From Haberlea rhodopensis (lineage: Eukaryota; Streptophyta; Magnoliopsida; Lamiales; Gesneriaceae): a stretch of DNA of 64,000 nt. How positions within the stretch are numbered: position 1 is the stretch's first letter; each line of letters opens with the position of its first letter. The notes beneath the pieces were generated by a model. That model worked only from the letters and a program-made list of their open reading frames with translations. It did no database searches and had not been told where the DNA came from. Shown here piece after piece: positions 58,701 to 64,000 of this stretch. The stretch covers positions 1,736,001 through 1,800,000 of the forward strand of contig CAJQUN010000040.1 of assembly GCA_907163345.1 (NCBI GenBank), written 5' to 3'. The translations under genes were made by a program, and so were the position numbers.

Positions 58701-61405
58701 AGGTTAATTTACTGTTTTTTCATCTTAAAACAATGATTTTATGTTAAAAGTTTGACACTTGTCCCAAGTATGTTGAGCTATGTTGGGGACTGTGCTTTTT
58801 CTGGTAGATTGGATGTGAGTTATAATGTCAACTGAAGCATTTTACCTCTCTGCTGAATGGTTTTTGAAATCATATTATTGACTGATATTGTTGGTTCTAT
58901 CAGGGGCTCATAAGAGGCTCATCACGTCACCACCAGTTGCTGTTTTTCCCCATCCACTTGCCAGCGATCTTAATTTTGCTAGGTGTGTACAATTTAGCTG
59001 GAACGGTTAAGTTACAATTGTCATTTAGTTTCAAGAAAAAAAAATTCTCCATTAGTCGGCGTCCTTGATTCTGGCTGGCATTTCCAAACTTTTTAGTTGT
59101 ATGTTTGTAGGTATTGGAATTATTTGAGGAAGCAAACATTTGTTTTAGAGTCATACACCACAAAAGTCAATTGGATTATGAACCGAGCATTATTCTCCAC
59201 CCACTGCTACTTTTCATGGGGATTTGTGATGCCATATTTTATGTCAGCAATACACGTGGCAGCGGCACTGAGATTCTATTCTAAAGGGTATTCTCTTGGT
59301 GAAGCAGCTTTTCCATGCAGTGGTGAGCATTTTACTTCTCTGTAAATCAGGTCCTATAATGTGTTAATGGGGTTAGTGAACAGGTTCTTGTTGCAGGAGC
59401 ATAGTAGGGCCTTTGCATGTGCCTAAAATTCATTTTTAACTTAACCATGTTGCATAAAATTCTATTAATTTCTTGTTTTCACTCACTTTAAATTTATACA
59501 TTTAGAATTATTTGTATTATCTACTTTTGTGATTAACCGATATTTTATCTTATATGATCGAGTATATTCATGTGTCAATTCAATAAAACACGGTCAAAGT
59601 CCCCTTATCCAGTACTCTAGTGGCACTCTGCATATATGGATATTCCAAACAATTGGTTTCAAAGTATATGCTTTATTTTCTACTTACTTATTTTCAATAT
59701 TATTTGCTTCCCTATATGAAGCCTGATAATGACTGGTAATAGTGTTTTTGGTTGGACTTTATATAAGAACTTTATACATTTTATTTTTACGTTGAACAAT
59801 TTTCCTTTTTTATTCTTTTATAGAGGATGATCAAATGCGGTCCCTCTACAGATGATTTAAAGTCATTATCATTGAGTTTGTATGTGAAAAATGCTTACAA
59901 TAATTGTTTTTGTTTGTTTAGGGTTGTCATTAGTAGCTTGCCACGCTACATGTACAATAATTGAACTTCTTTCAATGTGGAACCTGACCCGAATAGAGGT
60001 CCGACTTTGCAATTTGTTGTCCCCAGAGGCTCCTCCATTATCACTTGCATCCTATAACTGGTGTCTTGTAAGTCCTTTTCGTCTTCAGCAGTTCATTTTT
60101 CCTTTCGTGTTCAAGATCTGCTAGCCTTGAAAATTGACTCAGATTGTAGTTCGTAGGTTGGTAGAGAGATTATAGAGGCAAACGGGGAACATCTTGTTGC
60201 TTCCTCATAGGAAAATGTACAAACATTCTCAAGTGACTATTTAGTGAAAGCATATGAGAGAAATACATCATCTCTCAAATGAAATTTGTAGTAAATAAAT
60301 AAATTGAATACTCTGTGAGAGAACAAGACATAAATGCTATTTCATTCAGGTATCTGATTTTAAACGAGCTCAGTACATTTTAGAAGAGTCAATTTGAAAT
60401 AAGTTTTTGGCGGAAATGTTGCATTGAAAGTGATTGGCCCAAGTTATGATTTGCTCCTTGTAGGATATCACTGATATCACTAATTGGTTTTCAATTGAAC
60501 AGGTATTTATTGCAATGCTGGTTGACAATTTTTTGTATCCTTTGTCTGCAATCCGTTCTCATTTTTCCCAGTCTATCAGCTGGTCTGGCATCCGATATCA
60601 TTTGAAGGATGGCAAGATAATCAAGGTACATTTATTTAAGCATGTTTCATCTGTCCATAAGTCACTGCATTTTGAAATATGTGCAAAATATGATCACTGG
60701 AGTAAGAGTATTCATTTTCAATGGTTGTATACGAAATTTATTCTGAAGTTATGATATTTGTAGTTATAGCTAGTGATGTATGATCATAACTATCGCTTAG
60801 AGGATGTTTATTAGTAGATATGTCTACAAAGCAGAATTGAATGATTGAACAAGGTTGAAACTTAAAAGAGGAATTTTTGGTCATTAAGATGTAGGGATGG
60901 ATGGTAAGAGTTCTCCAATCAAAACTCGGAAGTCAAAACAAATGTGTCTTGGTTTTTGAATTAAGAAGGAGATATAGAACATCTAGTTCATGCAGAGAAA
61001 AATCAGATCACCGTAGAATAGGGGTGACAAAAGCTTGAGATATAATTTAACATTGTAGTATAAAATCAAGATCACCAGAGCTAACAAATGTTGCTGGATT
61101 TAGTATATGGTTAAGAATGAGCGAGTAGAGATATGCTCCGAGCCAAAGAAACATGGAATTGAACCTGAACTCAACTCAGCAAAAAGAAGAAGAAGAAGAA
61201 GAAAAAATACGTACATGTAATGTGTGTCTTGATGATGAATTGTTGATTACAGATTGAAAGAAGCAAAGGTAAGGGACCTAAATTCACAGATTTAGGAGGC
61301 AAGCATTTGTATGGGAAAAAAGGAGCTCCAAACAATTATTCTTTTCTTCTCTCTTTGTCCAAAAGTTTTGTTCAGTGGAGGCAACCCAAGAAATATGATG
61401 TGTAG
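52786..61405 (+). CDS. GCS: ceramide glucosyltransferase (GT21)
   Basis: Transfers glucose from UDP-glucose to ceramide to make glucosylceramide, at the ER/Golgi. Fourteen exons join in phase to 519 aa: 52786-52872, 54556-54611, 54746-54920, 55401-55502, 56466-56537, 56925-57041, 57160-57237, 58467-58529, 58606-58702, 58904-58982, 59111-59322, 59922-60067, 60503-60625 and 61253-61405. After MSAFDSLDAFLFAASRACCS an N-terminal membrane segment follows (GFFICLILALGWALASFV). The GT-A domain shows RVTVVMPLKGFGEHNLHNWR, FLFVVESTEDPAYH (D1), KYVLFLDDDVRLHPGS (DxD region), GFATGGKTFFLWGGCM and GGYSDDMTLAAIAG (D3), then YWNYLRKQ. C-terminal hydrophobic segments follow (near FSWGFVMPYF and WCLVFIAMLVDNFLYPL), then a basic tail. 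Length equals that I recall for the Arabidopsis enzyme. All junctions are GT-AG and no damage is seen. Confidence 0.96.
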
Positions 61406-62102
61406 AAATATTTGTGCTTTAGCAACTACATATAGTTAATTCTTTTGTCTTTCTGGTTTTCAAGAATTCCAGGAACGATCAAATTCCCTTTAATTAATTA
61501 AGTGCTAGCTTTTTTGTATTTTTATTTCGTAGAATATTTAATCAATTGGTTGGAGGCTCTTGTTTGAGCTGATTCTTGTATTTGTATTCATGCTCTGTAA
61601 CATGTGATATTGTGATTATTTCAAATTTCAAGTGTCAGACAAACTAAGTCATCTCCTTGACTTTCAGAACATTCACATCTACCTTCACTTAATTTTGGAA
61701 ATTTTTACATCTATCTTCTCGTGGAAATATTTCGAACTATGAAACATTTTTTCCTCAATTAAGGGTAAAGAGAGATGTAATTGTAATTTCGAGATGGATG
61801 TATATGAAGTTTAGATAAATTTTTTTTTTTTTTTTTGAATTAAGTTTAGATAATTTTTAGGAGTACAAAATAATAATAATTTTTCAAAGTACTGTAATTA
61901 GTTGACTTGAGTTTTCATTACCACAAAATAAACTAACATCTCTATTACTCGCGACTTCAGAAAATGGCAGTCAAAGTTGACATGGATTTTTCTAAAATTA
62001 TTTTATTGTGTTTTTAAAATCAAATTCTAAAATAAAATAAAAATTTGTCGGTGCATAAAATTGAATAATTGATCCTTATTTTTTGCCAGCCTCAGGTCAA
62101 TT
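61406..62102. other. glucosyltransferase 3' UTR and spacer
   Basis: Probable 3' UTR to about 61650, then AT-rich DNA with a T16 run near 61818. No coding sequence seen. Confidence 0.45.
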
Positions 62103-63162
62103 TTAATTCAAAGGTTTGTCCGTACTAGTTTGAAATAATGGGAGAACGCCTTTAACGGTCACGGATAACTTACCGATTAGTTCGTTTGGCAAGCCATCTC
62201 CATTGGACCAGAAAATATCAGTGAAATCCTCCTCTAATATCGATGAATCTTGCACGGTAAATACACGAGACGGCCAGAAAATATCAGTGAAAAATTAGGT
62301 GCCCAAGCTTAACAGAAATAGCTTCAGCTCTGCAAGAAAAATGCAGGTATGCAATCTCAAGTGTTCTTGAGCTACTATTATCTTCTAATAGCCTACTTTT
62401 TAAGTCTATGGCATTCCCTACCACATGTATAACTTTTTCCTTAGTTTGAGATCACATTAAGCTTTACGCCAAACATCTTTTATCTTACAATTCCATCTTG
62501 CAAGTTCATTTCGAATAAGGAATATGTATAACAGAAATGGGTGAATTAATATAATATCCTCCGCTCAAGCCTCATTTGATTAAAAAGGAATTTATCTTCC
62601 ATTTTGATATGTCAGCCCCACAAGACAGTTTTCTCAAAGGGAAGAGTTCGAAATTTTCAAGACCAAAAATGCATTAAATTTCTCACCCCTCCTTCAGTGG
62701 AACAATTTCTTCATCTGGCTTTAGCTTTAACCTTGAGCCAAGAAAAACTTTCGAAGATAAAACTGTCAAATTTCTGACCTAACCAGCGGCAACTCTCAGC
62801 AATCCGGGCCGGACTCTGGAATCGGCCTGCTCCGTAGCCCTCATCAGTTCCGAAACACTACTACTCCCACTTATCCTCGTCACCGTGTCGGCCCGATTCA
62901 GATTCTCCGACCCACCTTCCAACTCCTCCTTATCATTCTTCTTCTTCGACTTCAGACCTAGAGCTTTCTTCACCTTGCTCGCCGCCGAAATCGATGCCGT
63001 ACTGGATGTCCTCGATAGAGACCGCGATCTCTCGGAGTTGGAAACATAAGTAAGAGGTCTTCCTCCGCCAGAGCTCCGGCAGGCTGCGACGAGGATCTCG
63101 TAGGCAACTTCCCGAAGCTCCGACTGGGACAGGTCTACACCCAGATTGCCAAATGGATTCAT
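62103..63162 (-). pseudogene. PATROL1-like DUF810/MUN-domain gene, internally deleted
   Basis: Intact relatives (about 1,000 aa, UNC-13/Munc13-like) help tether vesicles, for example proton-pump traffic in guard cells. Exon 1 (63162-62784, 126 codons plus one base, donor G/GTTAGG) encodes NPFGNLGVDLSQSELREVAY, EILVAACRSSGG, SKVKKALGLKSKKK, VSELMRATEQADSRVRPGLL and RVAAG, the N-terminal hallmark. The next recognisable coding text is near the usual C-terminus at about 62270-62103: SSILEEDF, DIFWSNGDGLPNELIGKLSV and TVKGVLPLF, then a stop. The MUN core of roughly 700-800 residues is missing, and there is no room for it before the neighbouring gene ends at 61405. The N-terminus is also shorter than in PATROL1. 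A 16-base direct repeat (GAAAATATCAGTGAAA at about 62213 and 62278) flanks part of the scrap. Confidence 0.7.
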
Positions 63163-64000
63163 GTCCGTAGTTTGATGCAGGAAAAAAAATGTGGGCTTTA
63201 GTTAATAATCAACATAATAAAAAATTGAAGCATACATACTGCAATTATGGGTACTTTTTACATACGAAGCTGTACATTCTAGAATCATTCATGGGAATGA
63301 ATGATTGCTTGAAAGAGTGAGGGTGAAAAGCAAAACATTGATGGAACTGTGAACAAGGAAAGGTTGGGAAGGTGGCTAGTAATATTATTGGATTGAGTTA
63401 AACATGTGTTATTTGCGAAAAAATTAATGTAGTTTAATTCTTTGATGCAAGGTGGGAACGTAGGAAATGGACAAGTTAAACGGGTTTGGCAAGAAAAAGT
63501 AAAAGGGCGCAGGATGTATACGTAGACAGTTGAAGTGTTCCTCTTTCTTTTGTCGGATGGGGCTACGACTTAGCATCTTGATTCAGAATTTTGAAAGAGG
63601 GAGATAACTCAGGATGATGATTGCTTTTGAATAGTAATGTGTCATTTTTTTAAAATAATCTAAGAGGGGGTAGGCTTGGTTTTGCGGGTCCCGATTGCAT
63701 CGGGATTTTTGGGTTTAGAAACCCGAGCGGTTTGGGGGTTTGGGTAGGGATTCAAGGTGCAAGGCTCAAGCTGCCTTCTTGATCGGCAACGACCTGGAAA
63801 GGAACGATCTTAGAGACATCAAGAAACAAAGAACTTTAGAACAATCGATGGGCGTATCCGACACAGAAAATACATTTTTGAGGGTTAATTGTACAATTAA
63901 ATCTTTTTTGCTAAAATAAAATTGACGTAATAATAAAACTTTATGTTAATTGAAGTAATATACAGTTAGTGTTAGTATGTGTGATATTATTATTATTTTA
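63163..64000. other. upstream region, no gene seen
   Basis: It holds the likely former promoter of the DUF810 gene. Bases 63665-63750 are rich in GGG and CCCGA words (GCGGGTCCC, AACCCGAGCGG) like one end of a hAT-type element, but its partner end would lie outside the window. Confidence 0.35.

Overview
This window is nuclear DNA of a flowering plant, almost certainly a eudicot. It is AT-rich, its genes carry short GT-AG introns, and its host genes are typical land-plant families: chloroplast 2-Cys peroxiredoxin, GIR-type EAR repressor, caffeoyl-CoA O-methyltransferase, plant profilin and plant ceramide glucosyltransferase. Transposable elements of nearly every plant class fill the spaces between them. 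No bacterial or organellar genes are seen. The exact taxon cannot be fixed from the sequence.

Host genes, left to right: the last three exons of a 2-Cys peroxiredoxin (+, 239-937); a three-exon LRAT/NC-domain protein (-, 8498-6917) whose start codon sits in a 20-nt exon; an RRM + CCHC-knuckle + SR-rich gene broken by four frame changes (+, 10952-12840); a GL2-interacting-repressor-type EAR protein (-, 20891-20547); a five-exon CCoAOMT-like methyltransferase (-, 35517-33670); a three-exon fragment of an L-arabinokinase gene (-, 37883-37436); profilin (+, 45125-48097); a 14-exon ceramide glucosyltransferase giving 519 aa (+, 52786-61405); and a PATROL1-like DUF810 gene reduced to its first exon and a C-terminal scrap (-, 63162-62103). 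These look like unrelated single genes; I see no metabolic cluster.

Mobile DNA: several insertions can be delimited exactly by target-site duplications (TSDs). They are a Mutator-like element at 4037-5684 packed with palindromic CATGCA repeats; a 4.8-kb Copia element at 13661-18474 (TSD CTTAT, two 324-bp LTRs); a 4.9-kb hAT transposon at 28173-33118 (TSD TGCTGATG) holding a nested 1.43-kb solo LTR (TSD ACAAT); a decayed Copia element at 39030-43576 split by a 2.0-kb solo LTR (TSD TTAGA); a hAT MITE at 35931-36363; two related hAT-type MITEs at 44226-44732 and 51106-51654; and a PIF/Harbinger-like MITE (TSD TTA) inside profilin intron 2. A LINE 3' end, an Au-like SINE and LTR remnants are also present.

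The most unusual structure is a nearly complete ~1.65-kb inverted repeat (26491-28136) whose arms contain their own tandem repeats. The hAT element landed about 37 bp from its edge. No new biochemical system is evident; the interest lies in the repeat architecture, the captured or deleted gene fragments and the nested insertions. All homology calls are from reading the translations, not from database searches.
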